Of a DNA stretch of 64,000 nucleotides, positions 35,801-50,200 are shown piece after piece. The position numbers and the translations under genes are program-made. Within the stretch, counting starts at the first letter, position 1. Every line of letters begins with the position of its first letter. This stretch comes from Apteryx mantelli (lineage: Eukaryota; Chordata; Aves; Apterygiformes; Apterygidae): NCBI RefSeq assembly GCF_036417845.1, contig NC_089981.1:25502001-25566000 (forward strand), given 5' to 3'. The notes below the pieces were generated by a model that searched no databases, was not told the DNA's origin, and was given only the letters and a program-made list of their open reading frames with translations.

Positions 35801-38800
35801 TGTTTTCTGGTGTTGTCAAGAAAGTGTATACTTTTGTGCAAACACCAAATGCATATGAAAGTTTTGCAGAGTATGTATACAATAAATTACAGGCATTAAA
35901 CACTTTACTGCTATTTCGCATTGGTCTATTTTATGCAAGGCTTTTCAGAATTCTTTTCTGCTGTGTTTTGCTCTGAGCTGTCACGTGAAACACGCTTGAT
36001 TTTTCTTCAGGAAGAATTATTTTCACTTTCTCATGCAGCCACCAAGAATTACAAAAATTGAATGGAGTCACTTAAACATTCAGAAAAGATCTGAAAATCA
36101 GTAGGGTATCTGGCAGCTTAGGCCTGAGGCATAATATATATATTTAGAGGAATGTGTATTTTAGAATGGTGACAATATTAAAAAAAGTGTAGCTTGCCTT
36201 TAATTTCTTCAGAATGACAATGGATTTATCTTATCCTGCAGTTTCATAAACAGCATCTTCCTCTAATTCTTTTATTCCCAATTCAGGTGATAAATATATG
36301 TGGGAATACAGATAGAACAAGCAATGTTTTCTATTTTAAAATAGCCCTCCAAGTGTTAGATCAACACTAGCCCTCAAGAGGGGCTTAAAATATCAGTAAG
36401 CGTGCATGCTTATAGTTAATCATCCTTTGGATGCTAATTCCATTTTTGGAATCACTTATTTCCAAACAAGTGTATTCTGTTCAGGTGGAAGGTAATTCTA
36501 TACTGAGTTATTAGCTTAATCCAGCCAACAGTACTGTTAACTCTCTGGAAGCAAAAGAACTATTTTACTTAAATTTTAAAAAATTGATTCCCTTGTTTGA
36601 GGGCAATTTTTAGTTCTGCAACTAAAACTTTAAGCAGGCCACTAGACAGATCTGAAATAATAACTTTAGTCATCCAATAAATAGCCTTTTCTCACCAGTT
36701 TAAATGTTTTTAAAAATATTAAATTTTCATGAGCCTAAGGATCTAAAAAAAAGTTTAGCGTACTTTGTGGGGTGAAATTAAAGATGGAAGAGGTTTCTGA
36801 AGTAATGAAGCATCATCAGTTTAGTGGCTGACCATCTCTGTCCATGACTGATGAATGGTTTTCCCAAGATATCTGGTGATTAACTGACTTTGGGGGTTTT
36901 CTCTGTTCATAGTTGTGCAAGTCTCAGGAGTTCTTATATCCTGTTCCCTGCATTGACAAATGCCTAATTTTTTTTATACCTTTGTGCCCAGCTTCTCCAA
37001 GTTTCTCAATTGAGGAAAGGCAAGTATCTGATACCATCTCTTAAAGCGTTGTCTATGTGGATGTTCAGGGCAATTGGTAGCTTAAAGAGAGTTAAGATTG
37101 TGGGCTTGTTTGTTTGTTTTTCCTCCTTAAAAGTACGGTCTTGCTTCTGACTTGACACGCACCCAGTGAGGTTAATGTTCCAGGCTTTATAATGCACTCA
37201 GAAAATATGAGCACATGCATATGCCCACACTGAGTGCAAGAGGATGGTTCAGTGCCTTGGATGTAAAGGCTCTTGGTAACTAAGACATAGAAATTCATTA
37301 TCAAATTGCTGTATACAGAAGTTCACTTCTCCATTTGGAAAGCGCTGAGTGTGCATTGAATGTTGAAAACCACTGGTTTCTTACCCTGAATTCATGTTTT
37401 GGTTTAAATAATTCAGTTAATTGACAGCAAGGCCAGAATGGACAGAACCTGCTGGTGAACTGAATTGTTCCTTTGTTTGATGCTGTGTGTAGCAAATTTA
37501 AGCCCTCTTATTGTCTGGTTACAAAAATAGTGCAGATGCTGAGTTGGCATAGCCTCACCTGTTGTGATTTTTAAAATGTTGTATTTCTGCCACATTAATA
37601 TTCTATGGCAATCCTGGCAAAATGTTTCATTCTTCTACAAAATTTCATTTATGAGATCTAGCAGTGACCCACATGCTCAAATAAAACATACCTGTTACAC
37701 TAGCCTTTGGTAATTTTTAAGCACAAACCCCTGCTTATGTAGTGCAATCTCTTGTAAACCTTATTCATGGAGGAAGAAAAACAGACTTTTGAGCACTCAT
37801 ATGCTAAATTTTGAAAATGGATAGAAGTATGTGCTGAATGTTCAGAATTAAATGCCTAGCAAGATAATACAGAGGAAGCATCAGAAAGCTATTATCACAA
37901 ACTGGTTATAACAAGGAATCAACTTTTTGAGGTTTGAGTAGATTTCCAACAGTGTGATTTATTTTTTTTTTGTCAACTTCAATTGTCATGAGATCCAAGT
38001 GTATTATAAGGCCTGAAACACTAGCTTCCGCAAATGACTAATATTTGCTATGGGTTTATGTCCTGAACTCCCTAAGACAACACTTGATGTACTTGCTGTT
38101 CTGGAATGAATAAAGGACTCTATTTATCCTTGCCATTTGCACAGCAGGGGTAGGAGCTTGGGTAAGTCTCCTTTGGCTATTGCTTTTACACAGAATGTGC
38201 AAAAAGCTTACATGATACCTGTGTCAAATGTGACCACAAAGGGTGAGTAGACAGCCCAGTCACATAAGCTCAGTCGTCTTCACAATTCACACAAAGACGC
38301 ATTGTCATAACAGTCCTCTCCCTCAGCCAAAAGGAGGCTCCCCACAAACCCATTGCTAACCCATCTTTTGTTCCTTAGCTGTGCATACGAAAGGAGTTGC
38401 ACTGCCGCAGCAATGGCAGCCTATAGTGCGTCCCATGGCCTGTTTACTAGCAGTGTGTAAAATGCTGGAACTCATGGCAAAACTTAACTGTTTTGTGAAA
38501 ACTACTTGCTGCCTCATGCAGTCGGCAATAGAATCTGAAGTGCCTTGAACCTTGGTTTAAATTCAGCTTGGTTGGATAGGAGTACTTTTAGCTGATGGTT
38601 ATGGAATGATGTATGAAATGAGTTGATTGTAGTGTCATTCATGCACAGATAACTTACTGGTTGTCCAGAGCAAAGGTGAACAGTGAGATAAATTATGCTC
38701 TTACTCATGATATTTCCAGAGCTGAAGGGTTCAGTAAGGATACTGTTGCTCTTGCCACTTGTATTGCACTTGGTCTTCATTTATTTCCAAAGCTTCAGGA

Positions 38801-41800
38801 TCTGGGAGGATCAATCAAGCATACTTCAGAAGTGCAAATTTTGCTTATACCCTTTAATATTTTTAAGTTCAACTTGCAATTTCCATCCCATTACTATTAA
38901 CTTAAACAGATCATATCACTGAGTGATTTTTCTCCACTGGAGAAAATTCTTTGAAACACTTCTGGAATTGTAGGTTTCACATTACTGAGAGAACCTTTGC
39001 CTTTTCCTTTGTCTTTGGTCTAAACCAGCGTAGCTAGAGATACAGGATGCCCAAAGTTAATTAGAAGAATAAGACTAGTATTTGGAGTGTGAAAGTTCAA
39101 GCTACAGTAAAGATGATACCATTTTCTTCTTTCCTTGTGTGTGGAGCTGAATGAAATTCGCAACAAGCCTTGTGCTCTAGAACTAGCCATGTGTTCTCGG
39201 AGATGTTGTCATTTTATTTTGCCCTCTTCCTTTGCATCTGAGTGACTGCAGCTCATTTTCTATCTAAATAGGCATCTTAACTTTTCTGCCAAATCTCAAA
39301 GAAAATATCTCAATAAGATAAACTTAACTGCTAGCAAAATACTATCTGTTTTGAATAGATGTGGCATGCTCTTAGGGAGAAAGGAGCTCTAATAAGTAAA
39401 TGAGGAGTTGGAAGTATTGGGTATCTGCTCAATAAACACCAGCTTGGAGAATTTCCTATAGCCTGCTTGGCAGGGATAGGTGCAAAATGCTATAGCCACA
39501 TTCAGAAAAGCACAATATTCCCAGTTCCACTGGCTTTACCAGGTTATTTGTGTTTAACTATACACTTAAAAGCTGCTCTAGAGCAGAGGCAGTGTTTGAT
39601 AATGTAAGATGTGATCCTGAAAACTATTTCTTACTTTTTACCTCTAGAAGCCGCATAGAAACTTTGACTCGATACCAAATCGAAGAGATGTTAGAACTAT
39701 GGCCAATAGTCACTCATATTGAGTGGAAAAAATGAGCCTTTCTGTAGTGGATAAAAATTGAATGCCTCCAGTAAGGATGGAACCCAGAATCCTCCAAGCT
39801 CTCTGGGTCAAGGAGTGCCACCTATCAATTCAATTTTATGTTGCCTAAACCCTTAAACTGAAACTATGCTGTGTGATTTAGTGAAGCCGAACACAGGAGC
39901 AGTATGTGGAACCATGGTGGAGACTCTTACGTGCGCACTACTAGACAAATAGATACTGTTTTCTGTCTTGAAATCACCCACACATGGCATACAGCAAAGC
40001 AGGTTTCACTTCAGAACTGCATTTAACAGAGCGCCCTTCTTGCTGGTGGAGCTATCAGTAGCTCTCCGTTTGGCCGCGTTCAGCTCCAGCACTACACTGA
40101 GTGCTTCCTGCTTGCGTCGTATTTCTTTGGCTCATTGGCATGAGTCTGTAAACAAACACAGAGTATATAACCTGCAGCAAGTATCTTAAAAATGACAGTC
40201 ATACTGCTAGCTGGGCTAGGGAAGTCAAGGTAATCTTGAACTAGCTTAAGAAGCTGAAATACAGAAGGAAACTTCAGCAACAAATGGTAGAGATCATTTC
40301 TTTATCTGGTGTAAAATGGTATAACTTGATTTAAATGAAATGATGATTTATGTCAGATCAGGTTGGGTTTATAATATGGTTCTGCCATCTTCTGGAAAAG
40401 CAGAATCTGTTTCCTAAGCTGTCTCTCTCAGAAACTTTCAATCTTCTGTTCCACATGTCAAGAAGTGCTTTATGGAAATGGCAACCTGTCAGATGCGGGG
40501 AGGGCTGGTAGAGGGTGGTGCGTGGGGTAGGCAGGTACACTCTGCGTGGGCAGGATGCTAGCTTGCTAGCAAGAGATTTCATTACCTAGAGATTAGCTGG
40601 CATTAGAATCTGTTAATTTAATATGGAGTTATTCCTTGTAAACAACATTTAGAGCAGATTTTGAGTCAGAAAGCTCAGACCAAATTCTGAATCTAAAGGA
40701 TCTGTAGTTTTGGTGCAGGCTAAATCAAGGATTACCTAAAACCCTTACATAGAAATGGTGTCTTTTATTCTTGAGAATATATAAGCACCAATGGTATATT
40801 ATTACTATTTTGGTCTCTATGATTATTTTAGCTATGTATGCACACATAGATTTTAAAAAGTGTTTTCAGCCTGGCTAGCCTACTAATAACTGTACATATC
40901 TATCAGAATTTCCTGGCTGTTTTTACTGTGCAGTAAGGAGAGATTAAAAATTAAAATGTTTGAGATGAAAAATTTGAAAAGAATAAGTTATTCTCAAATG
41001 TTAGTCTGTGCTAGAGCCTTTGTGAAACAAAATGATTTTCAATTTGTCTTTTAAAAGGGTTTAGATGAAAGTTCATGCAGATGATTCTGTTACAGCTCAT
41101 CTTAGGGTTCCCCACGTTTTCATCCTCCAAAACACTGTGTAGCCACAGAGTCTGTAGAAGGATGGGGTAAAGGTAGTTGCCACTGTGTGTGTCCAGACCT
41201 CAGGTTGTGGGGTTGCAGTAAGCTTTAATTTCCTGTTCTTGCTGCTCCACAGAAGTCAGCACGCAGGATGATTCTGGTGTCAGGACTCTACACAAACTTC
41301 CTCCCTCTCCTCTTGCGGGCAGGAACTTCTCTTGGTCTGCAGTGTTAGGGACACTGCACCTAGGACACGGCCAACCTGGCAGAGCAGGGCTAGGGGGCTT
41401 GGAGGTGGTGTGCCCAGTTGTTGCGATGTTTCCTGCAGGCAGCACCATCACACATCCTGCCTTGATAACACTCTCCAGGAGCTCCGGTGTGGTCCCGCTG
41501 CTGCGGCAGCCAGCTGAACCTGCCCTCTCCCTTGGATGCTGACCCCCATGGGACGCTGTCCTTCGAAATGCAGGCTTCTGCTCGCAGTGTCTGGCTGGGC
41601 TTTCACAACCCTCGATACCAGATGCTGTTGCTAAAAAAAACAACCTAGGCAGGATTCTCAAATGCAAGAGAGGAAAGTGTCTGAAAGACCAATGCATAAT
41701 AGTCCTAGTAGCCCATCAGAGAAAAGGTAAGGGTCTGCGTCTTGTCCTTAAGCTCAGTTGTCTGTTAACACTGTCCCGTTCCTGGAAGTTGGTTGCATTG

Positions 41801-43690
41801 AATGTCAACAGCTGGAAACTAAAATATCCAAGAATTAAAACTAGTTTTGAATTTAGTGTCTGTGAAGATGGCGGATGCTGATTACCCAGCTGCTGTACGC
41901 TGCATTCATCGGGAGCTGTTGGGATTTTCAGAAAGGGTCTGCAGCAAGTCAGCACCTACGGTATGAAGGTCCTTTACTCTCAGAAGGTCCTCAGCCTCTC
42001 AGAACCACTAACGGCTTCTGAAGCAATTTCCCAACAAAATGACGATCTTTTTCAAATCCACTAACAACTCTTACCTTACACCCTGTGATATACTGTCTAT
42101 AGTAGCTTGTGTCTCAGGAGAATCTTTTAATTCTGCCCTATGTTACACATACGGCTCTAATACTCAGAACACCTTGTTTTAAGAAGCAATGTTTAAAAAT
42201 GATTCACTGAGAAAGCTCAAAAAGCAGATCCTCAGCGTGTTTAAGTTATCATACCTCTGCTAAACTACAGCCGTTTATTCCAGCAGAGCATCTACATCGT
42301 TGTCTGGAAAAAGCTGAGCTCATGTTATCGTCTTGTCTTGGGTCTCAGTGGCAGAGACACCTTAACATCTAAAAGCGTGGAGTTCTGCTAGCCGCCTTTT
42401 GTATGAAACCACTGGTATCTTTGCAGAGGGTCAGATTTGTTTTGAGCTCACCTCCAAGTACTTCTCCTTCAGCGTTATTCCCAAGATGAAAATCATCCAT
42501 AACACGACGACCATTGTACGATACCTCGCAGAGCCCCCTCGCTGCAGATGTCCTGGGCTTGCGGTGGGTAAGGCGTGCTGGGGTCTGCAGTTGTTCCTGA
42601 AGGACTGAGCTGGAGCCACCCAGCTTGGTGGTCTTCCTTTGAGGCTCTGCATCTGCGCTGAGCGCTGAGGTTGTGATGTCATTTGTTATGTCACAGGCGA
42701 AAAGCACAGAAACTGAATGACATCAGCGAGCAGTAGATATAAGGAAAAATTTAATAAAAGCTGTTCTAAACCTTATTTGTTCTGGTATATCAACAGCTTC
42801 TATTCTTGGTTACTGCCTGTCTCAGGTGTTGTGTCAGCCAGGGAGAAAAAAAAAAAATCGTATGAGCTTTCATGAGGAGATCCTACTCCTTGCCAAAATG
42901 CGAGAAATATGAAACTATGAACTTTGGTCTGTTCTGTTCTGATCTTGCAGTATTCTAGGGGATTAGGGGACAGGAATTTGTCTATTTTCACCTACCTGGA
43001 CCCACTGTATTTTCCACCAACTCCAAACTGGCCATCCATCAGACTCGCAGGTGCACTTTCTGAAGGGCAGTTTTCTGATATCTGTACTATGTGATATGAC
43101 AGCCTTACAAAGCAAGAGTAGTATAGGAAAAGAAGTTCATTCCAGATTTTTATTTGCATATTTGAAACACCAGGTAAAATTGCAGGTCAATTGTGATGAT
43201 ATGAATGCAGAGGAAAGAAATGCCCAAATCCCTGTAATATCTGTATACGGTCTACTATCTGATATTCCTTTTTTATTACTGCACAGCCAGATTTCACTGA
43301 AAGTCTATGTTAGCTCAGTGACCGAAGAAACAAAAAGGAAAGGAGAAAAGTAGCCGGGAGTCATTTCTAGTGCTGTTAATTTGCTTTCTGCGGGGGGAAC
43401 ATTTGTTCCTGCCCCGTGAGGGCTCCCATGTTCTCGCACAGATTTGCGTTCGCGTTCAGCGCAGGACAGAGCAGCACGTACTTCAGGACACGCGTTTGCT
43501 ATTCCTGGCCGCGTGTGCTAGCAGCTAGCAGCTGCCCAAAGCACAGCAGCTGGGAAACCGCACAGCCCTGGTTACACGTGCTATGAATATCTGGTGTGAA
43601 ATAGTCTTCCCTTATAATCTCGAAGAAGGCTGCTGGGCAGCATAAGGAGTTTTCCATAGATTTCAACATCCTTTAGATCCGGCCTATAAT
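32811..43690. other. distal 3' UTR and intergenic region between SPTY2D1 and UEVLD
   Basis: No exon recognised. The part to about 35.9 kb is AT-rich, free of obvious repeats and contains several AATAAA hexamers, so it may be alternative 3' UTR. From 35.9 to 43.7 kb nothing coding is supported; the longest minus-strand frame (41200-41697) has no recognisable family. A G-quadruplex-type motif lies at 33697-33717. The only other marks are short homopolymers near 37961 and 42847. Confidence 0.6.
33697..33717 (+). other. G-quadruplex-type motif
   Basis: Four G-runs (3, 4, 6, 3) with loops of 1, 1 and 3 nt. It lies 1.4 kb after the SPTY2D1 stop, so it would be in RNA only if the distal 3' UTR is used. 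Confidence 0.7.
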
Positions 43691-43694
43691 GCAG

Positions 43695-43955
43695 ATGTCA
43701 GCACGCCGCGCCATCGAGTGGAAACGACGCCGCGTTGTCTGGAGCTTTTTATATGCGTCACATGGCCCTGACAGGATTTACTGTTGTTTAACTAGGAGTT
43801 AATGAAGCCTTTACTTCCACGCAGGGGGTAGGCGGCTGTTAACGCAGCTATGTTATGATTATTATTATTTACTCTCCCGCGCAGGGGCGCTTGGGAGGCG
43901 GAGGCGGCCGCGGCCCCGGCCCGCCCCGGCAGCACCCGCCGCCGCCGCCGCCATC
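43695..43955 (+). promoter_or_regulatory. UEVLD: UEVLD promoter and 5' UTR
   Basis: A strong CTCF-like motif on the minus strand at 43708-43721 (plus-strand GCGCCATCGAGTGG), a TATA-like TTTTTATATGCGTCACATGG at 43745-43764 that includes an E-box, then a CpG-dense stretch from about 43875 into exon 1 and to about 44170. A two-codon upstream frame (ATG TTA TGA) at 43850 would matter only if transcription starts upstream of it. Function is inferred from motifs. Confidence 0.6.
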
Positions 43956-43997
43956 ATGGAGCTGTGCGAGGAGGCGCTGAGGAAGCAGCTGGGCAAG
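43956..43997 (+). CDS. UEVLD: UEVLD coding exon 1
   Basis: Residues 1-14, [14 protein letters not shown], in CpG-rich sequence. Start context CCATCATGG. Donor AAG|GTGCGC, phase 0. Same length and phase as TSG101 exon 1. Confidence 0.93.
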
Positions 43998-44184
43998 GTG
44001 CGCGCGCCGCCGGGAGGGGAGGGGGCGCGCGGGCCCCGCGCCCGGGCGACGGTTAAACCGTCACCGCCGCGCGCGCGCGCCCGCCTCCCCTCCCCTCCGC
44101 ACCCCGTCACCCCCCCCCCCGGTCTGCGGGCGCCCCGCGCAGGGGAGGTGCGGGCGCTTCGCTGAGGGCTCTAGAGCTGGTGGG

Positions 44185-44224
<40 letters not shown>

Positions 44225-47200
44225 ATATAGTGATCTTTAACTACTGTTATAAAAGAGTTCTGCCCCGTTTGACCTGCAGGATTTACACTGTTTATGGAAC
44301 TGAGTTTAAAAGTACGCAGCGTATAGTTTTATGGTTCTGGACACAGTGGCACGTATGGTGTGCGGCACGCTATTAAAACCTTGCTCTGAGTATAGAGTTA
44401 CTAATTTCCTTGGGGGCTTTTCTGTGACAATCCCTGCATTAGTAACTCAATGCTTTATAAAGATGGATTCATTCTCATAGCATTCCTCCGAGGTAGAAAT
44501 ATGTTTGTTTCCATATGCGGAGCGGAGGTATGCATGCTTAAATGTCAGGCACGCCAACTAATTTTAGGTGAAAATAGGAAAGGGCTGTGTCTGACCTCCC
44601 TGACAAAGCTTTTCTGGTCTTTAGGAAAGAACAAAATATTTTTGTTCAGGAATGCCTCATTTATTTTGCCTCCTGCATAAAGAAAGGAGTTAACTGGGGA
44701 AAAATGGTTTTGATTTCACAGAGCAGCTGTAGATTTGCTGCTGTTTCAGGTTCATAGTCTTACTGAAGGGGTTGCGGATTTTAACTACTACTTTGGGACA
44801 GGTATTCCCATGCCGTGAGCCGTTCTTTAAGCCAGCGTAGGGCTGCAGTTGTGTTTGCTTAGGCCGGGGCTCCAGAACAACTCCAGACTTCCTAAAATGT
44901 GAAGCAGGTGCCGTAATCTGGGGAATGCAAACTATTTTTCACAACTGTCCGCTCTGGGAGGTTGCCAAGCTCGTGGAAGTTCAGGTTCAGATGGACTGGG
45001 GGTGACCTAAAAGAAGTAGCAGTAATTTATTCTTGCTGATAAATGCATTGAGATCACATTTCAAATTTCGGTATTTTTTTCAAGCTGTGGGTGGGTTTTT
45101 TGGGGGGTGGGAGGGGATGCATTATTCTGTATGAAATTTCTCGGCTATCAAGGACAGTTCAAGCATGGAAAATTTTCCCCAAGGTTAATTTCTCACACAT
45201 TTAATACACTTGCAAAAATGGATCTCTTATGAAACTCTTTTAAAATGTGTGCAAGTGGATCTAAGTTTTTGGTAGTAACTGTGTCAGTAATATGACTTCT
45301 CTTTTCCAAAGGTTTTATATTCAAATATTGTTTGTAAATATTGCATACAGATAAGTTAAATTTTTCTAAGACTCCCCTCACAATGACTTAAAGGGGGATA
45401 AGGTGTATAAGGAATGATGTCAGAATTCAAGTTCTCATGCAGCAACAGCAAACCTGGGGTACTTTTAAAGCTATTTTGGTAAGGCAAGTGATATGTTAGA
45501 TTGCATATAATGAGGAAAATTTGTAGTATAGAAAGATCTCTGAGAATTAATTTCATGCCAAAACTATTTATAATACTACAAGTAATTGTTAGCTGCCCCT
45601 TCTTGTGTTTCTACCTTCTTTTGATTCTTTCTCCCTATATCCTATAATGAAAGAAATTGCTTTTTGAAGTGGAACATTTTTTCTAATTCTTCCTTCCCTT
45701 CCCAGTATAAATTCAGAGACCTGACCATAGAAGAACTAAAGAATTTTAACAAGACCTACCCAAACTTCGTATTCTCCATGAACACCTACAGTAAGAAGTG
45801 ATTTGGTTACTTTAAACTATTTCTTTGGACTTTTACTTGCCATAAATTCAGTTTGTGTATTATAGAGGCTAAATAGCGTAATTATCTTTCAGTTGTATTC
45901 CCATCTTTATTCTGACTTTCAGTGAAATTCTCTATTCCTCAAAGGAGGGGGGAAAAAAAAGCCTTAGTAACATTCTGGACTTGGGTGTTTCAGGTGCAGT
46001 GTATTTGATACCTCAAGAAAAAAAGGCAGTGTGTATTGGTTGTTGTGGGTGAGGTTGCTATATAAAATTCAAAATGATTTTTAAAATATCGCATTTTTAA
46101 TTTCAGCCTTCAAAGATGGATCCCAGAAAGATCTCCTGAATTTCAGTGGCACTGTTCCAGTGAAGTACGGTAGGATTCATTGAATGTAATTTCCTTGCTA
46201 GTTACAAATCCAAAATGTTTCCGGTACTGCCTCCTAACAACACACTATACTGATTGGTCACAGAGAATCTTAGAAAAACATGTGGCTAAAGTAGGAGACA
46301 TGGCTTCGGCTTCTCTGCTGTGGTAGCCAGATGGGAGACCGGGGTGGGGAAGAAGTGAGGGTGCTGCTTCTCACTTCCGGCAACCAAAGGGAGTAAGCTT
46401 CCTCCTAAATGTTTTGTAAAGAAAGTGGAAAGGCAAATTCAAACATATGAAAATGATGCCTTTAAATTTCTGGATTAGGCTGTAGTAGTATGTGTGTATG
46501 AGATGAGGCATCTTTTTTTCATTTTGCGTAGTATGCTCAGGGCTAATCTACACAGATTTGTGTCAAATACTGAAGAATGTGAATGAATACAAGTCTGCAT
46601 ATGGTTCCCCTTGGACTTTTGGAGCATTACCTATACGGGTCTTTGAACTGTAGCTTCTTTAAAGGTGACCATTAAGGATCTTGCATGAATTGGCAGAAGC
46701 CACTTCTACTCCATAAGCAAGTCTCTTCATGCACACATTGGCACTGAAATAAGCTATTATTAGATAAGTCAATTAGCTATTAAAAAACTCATGTAGCTGG
46801 TTTGAGATGATGTGTATGCTTTGCTTGTAATAGAGGATGCATGAACCCTGTGCTTAAGCAGAATTTAATCAGTAGCACTTAAATTTGATCCAACCCAGAC
46901 TATTTTTATTAACTAACAGGAGTGATATAAATACTGTTCAGTTTGAATCTAGAAAGTGATTTGTCTGGCTTATTTGCTTTGTAATTGTGAAGTATGAATT
47001 GCATGCCTACACACCTGTTTTGCAGTGTCTCTTTCTAATGCCGAGGTTACTAATGGCTTTTGGTTTGTGTTGAACAGGTAATTCATATAACATACCTGTT
47101 CATCTGTGGATTATGGATTCTCATCCTTTTGCTCCCCCCATTTGCTTCTTGAAGCCAACTGCGAACATGGGAATTTCAGTGGGAAAACACGTTGATGCTC

Positions 47201-50200
47201 GTGGCAGGATTTATTTGCCCTACCTGCAAAGCTGGAGCCATGTAAGGCTGGAGTAGATAGCAGGGGAGGAAAGTATCTGGGAATAATGCATGATATCCCA
47301 TGCAAATCAGTGGATGGGGTGGATAGAGTTTGGTTTCTTTTCTCTCTTCTGCATTGTTTGTTAATATTAAATATGTCATGATTACACAAAGAGAAGCAGA
47401 ATGTTATGTCTCTTGAAATTACAGCCTTCAGCCAGTCTGAAATGATTGTAAGGAAAATTATTTTAATCTGAAGAAAAAGGGGATTGATTTTGTTACAAAG
47501 CAGTATATGCCTCGTGTGGTCCCTTTGATACTTTTGCCTTTGTCGCTGTGAATGACTAATAATACTAGACAAATTGAGTATCCCTGGAAAGTTCAGTGCA
47601 AGTTCCTGTCTTTTTGATAGAACTCTGAATGATTAGAACAGAGGTTCAAAAGCTAATGCTGTTGCTAAATATTTTATGCATTGCATTAACTGAATTACTT
47701 AAATATGTCTGACAGGCCAGTAAAAATGATTTAATGAAAGCTAGTTTTCTAAAATGGATGGGATGTATTTTTCATTATTAGTGTAGAAATTCCCATCCCA
47801 TGGGAATTGCTTCTCTTGCTAAAATTTCTACTGATTTCAGTGTGTGTTTTGCCCAAAGAGGGAATGAATCTCCAAAAATCTGGACAGTTAAGTTCATCTG
47901 ATAAGACTGAAGCTATCTTTAGCTGCAGTTTGTCCGGTTTATAATATTGGATGCTGCTATATCAAAGGCTTCCATATGTTCACTGATGCTTTCAAAATCT
48001 AGTTGCACTGATAATTTAAATCCTTGTTGTCCCATGCTCCTGTTTGAAAAGTCTCTCTTCAAAAAGTGATGCTTAAATAAGCTTAAATGCTTATGTAAGT
48101 GTAAAAGCTCTCTATAATTTGATTAGATTTTGTATAGTTATTCTGCTTTGTGGTTCTTTATGAACTACTGCAGTTTACAGCCAATGTAACTATGTGAAAT
48201 AGCTAGTCAAGTGTTTTATATTTTGTGTTGCTGTATTCCAGCCTAAATCAACTGTCATTGGATTAATCAAGGAAATGATTGCAAAATTTGAGGAAGAGCT
48301 CCCTTTGTATTCACTGTCATCTTCTGATGCAGCCAGGCAATCCGAACTCCTGTCTTACATTGCAAAGATTACGGAAGGTATGGATTTTTTTCATAAGTTT
48401 ATTTGTAATGTTCTTGGACAGTATGTATTTGTTGTTATTACTTTATATCACAAAGATGCCCACATAATTTTAATGCCTGGATTTTTGGTGTTTGCATGTC
48501 CACAATGTTTGGTATTTTTTGTTTATCTTAAAAATGCCTCTTGAATAGAGAGCTGAGGTTCTCTTTATTCAAATAAGCAGTTCTTTTTCAATATCTGCAT
48601 TTAAACTTGCTGAAAAATGCTGTAGGCTTAGTATTGCTTGTTTGTAGGAAATGCTGTAACAAAACTCCATATGAGATCTTGGGGAAGGGAACTTTATAAT
48701 AAAAAGTGACTTTATAATAAACAAACTGATTTTACTCGTTCATAATCATTCTCTCATAGATCTCATTCACTTGCAGTCTCACGTTCACAGTCACAAGTCC
48801 CAAAATCTGTCTGGCACAATCACTCATGCGCAACAGTGAGAATGAGTGATGTTGGCTATTGAGTCCACATCACATATCTTAGGTGGTTCTTGTTTGGTGG
48901 TGACAAACTGATTTTGGACTTGTCTTTTACACTCTTCAGAAGGGATGTTATTTGGCATCTTTTGCCATATTATATTATCTCACACACTGTAAGTTTTGGG
49001 CAAAAATCCTGAAGTTCACAGTTCTCTTGTTCTCCTTACCTGGGTGTTTTATGGTCCCCGTCCTATTCTTCATGATCTTGACATCTTTTTTTCAAGTTGC
49101 TGTTTTCCTCCTCTTTCTTTTAATGTAATCGCCTATGCTGGCCTGTAGCAATTAGCACAAACCTTGCCCTTTAACTCTTGTCCTGCGGTTTCCTCTGTGA
49201 ATTGCATACATGTGCGTGTTTGTGAGCACGTGCATGTGCACACATGCACACAACACACATTTCCATTTGTAGTTCATTCATACCAATCTTAATATTTCTG
49301 TTACAAATCTTTATGCATTATACTAAGATTCGTTAGCAGCTGCATTGGATAAGCAACTTCAGATCATCATGCTTTAATCACATTCCATTTTGCACATCTT
49401 TTCAAAATTTGAAATCTTTTACAAATTTTCTGCCCATAGTATATACTCATACCTGTAACAGTAGCAAAGGGAGTATTGTTTGTATGGTCTTAGTGTCTAG
49501 CTCCTTAATATATTGTGCTTGTACTTTCCACCTAGTGAGAAAACATTCCTATCCAGAGAGGAATATTTGTTTTACCTGGTGGGAGTTATGATGAATTTTC
49601 CATGGCTAGCTAGGCTTGACCACTATTTTGAAGTATATGTAATTTGGCTTAACTCTGGCTCAGCCGTGATCCTTTATGAAGCAGCAATACTTGTATTGAT
49701 ATTTTACAGTGTGGACCAGCACTTAAGTTTGTAATTTTTTCTTTAATTATAGGAGAGACTGACATGAAATCAAAGGGTAAAATTGGTGGAGACAAAGATG
49801 GATGTTTTAACAAAATTACTGTGGTTGGAGCTGGAGATCTTGGCATGGCCTGTGTATTAGCAGTCGCAGCAAAAGTATGTGATTATTATGAATAGCAACA
49901 GACCTGATTAATATAGGGGCTTCCAAGCTAGTTCTTAGCTTCTTCCACACAGAAGTTAACTTAGCATTTTTAATAGTCATGTCATGGCTTATGTCATTTA
50001 CCTCTTTCCTTCAGTTAATTGAGGGACACACAGAACAGAAGTGTTAGTTTCTGTCCTGTTTCTTCAGTCAGCTTTTTGAATACATAAGGTTGAATATTGA
50101 ATTCATTTATTTTGAGAATCCATAGTTAAAGGGTTGTTGCCAAAGCTGTGGCTTGTTTACAGTTGGGATCTGCTAGCCCTCTAGAAGAGGATATTCTGTA

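Noticed and set aside
41200-41697. 165-residue minus-strand frame in GC-richer intergenic sequence
   Set aside because: No recognisable domain, no conserved motif and no matching splice or promoter context; GC-rich sequence makes long chance frames more likely.
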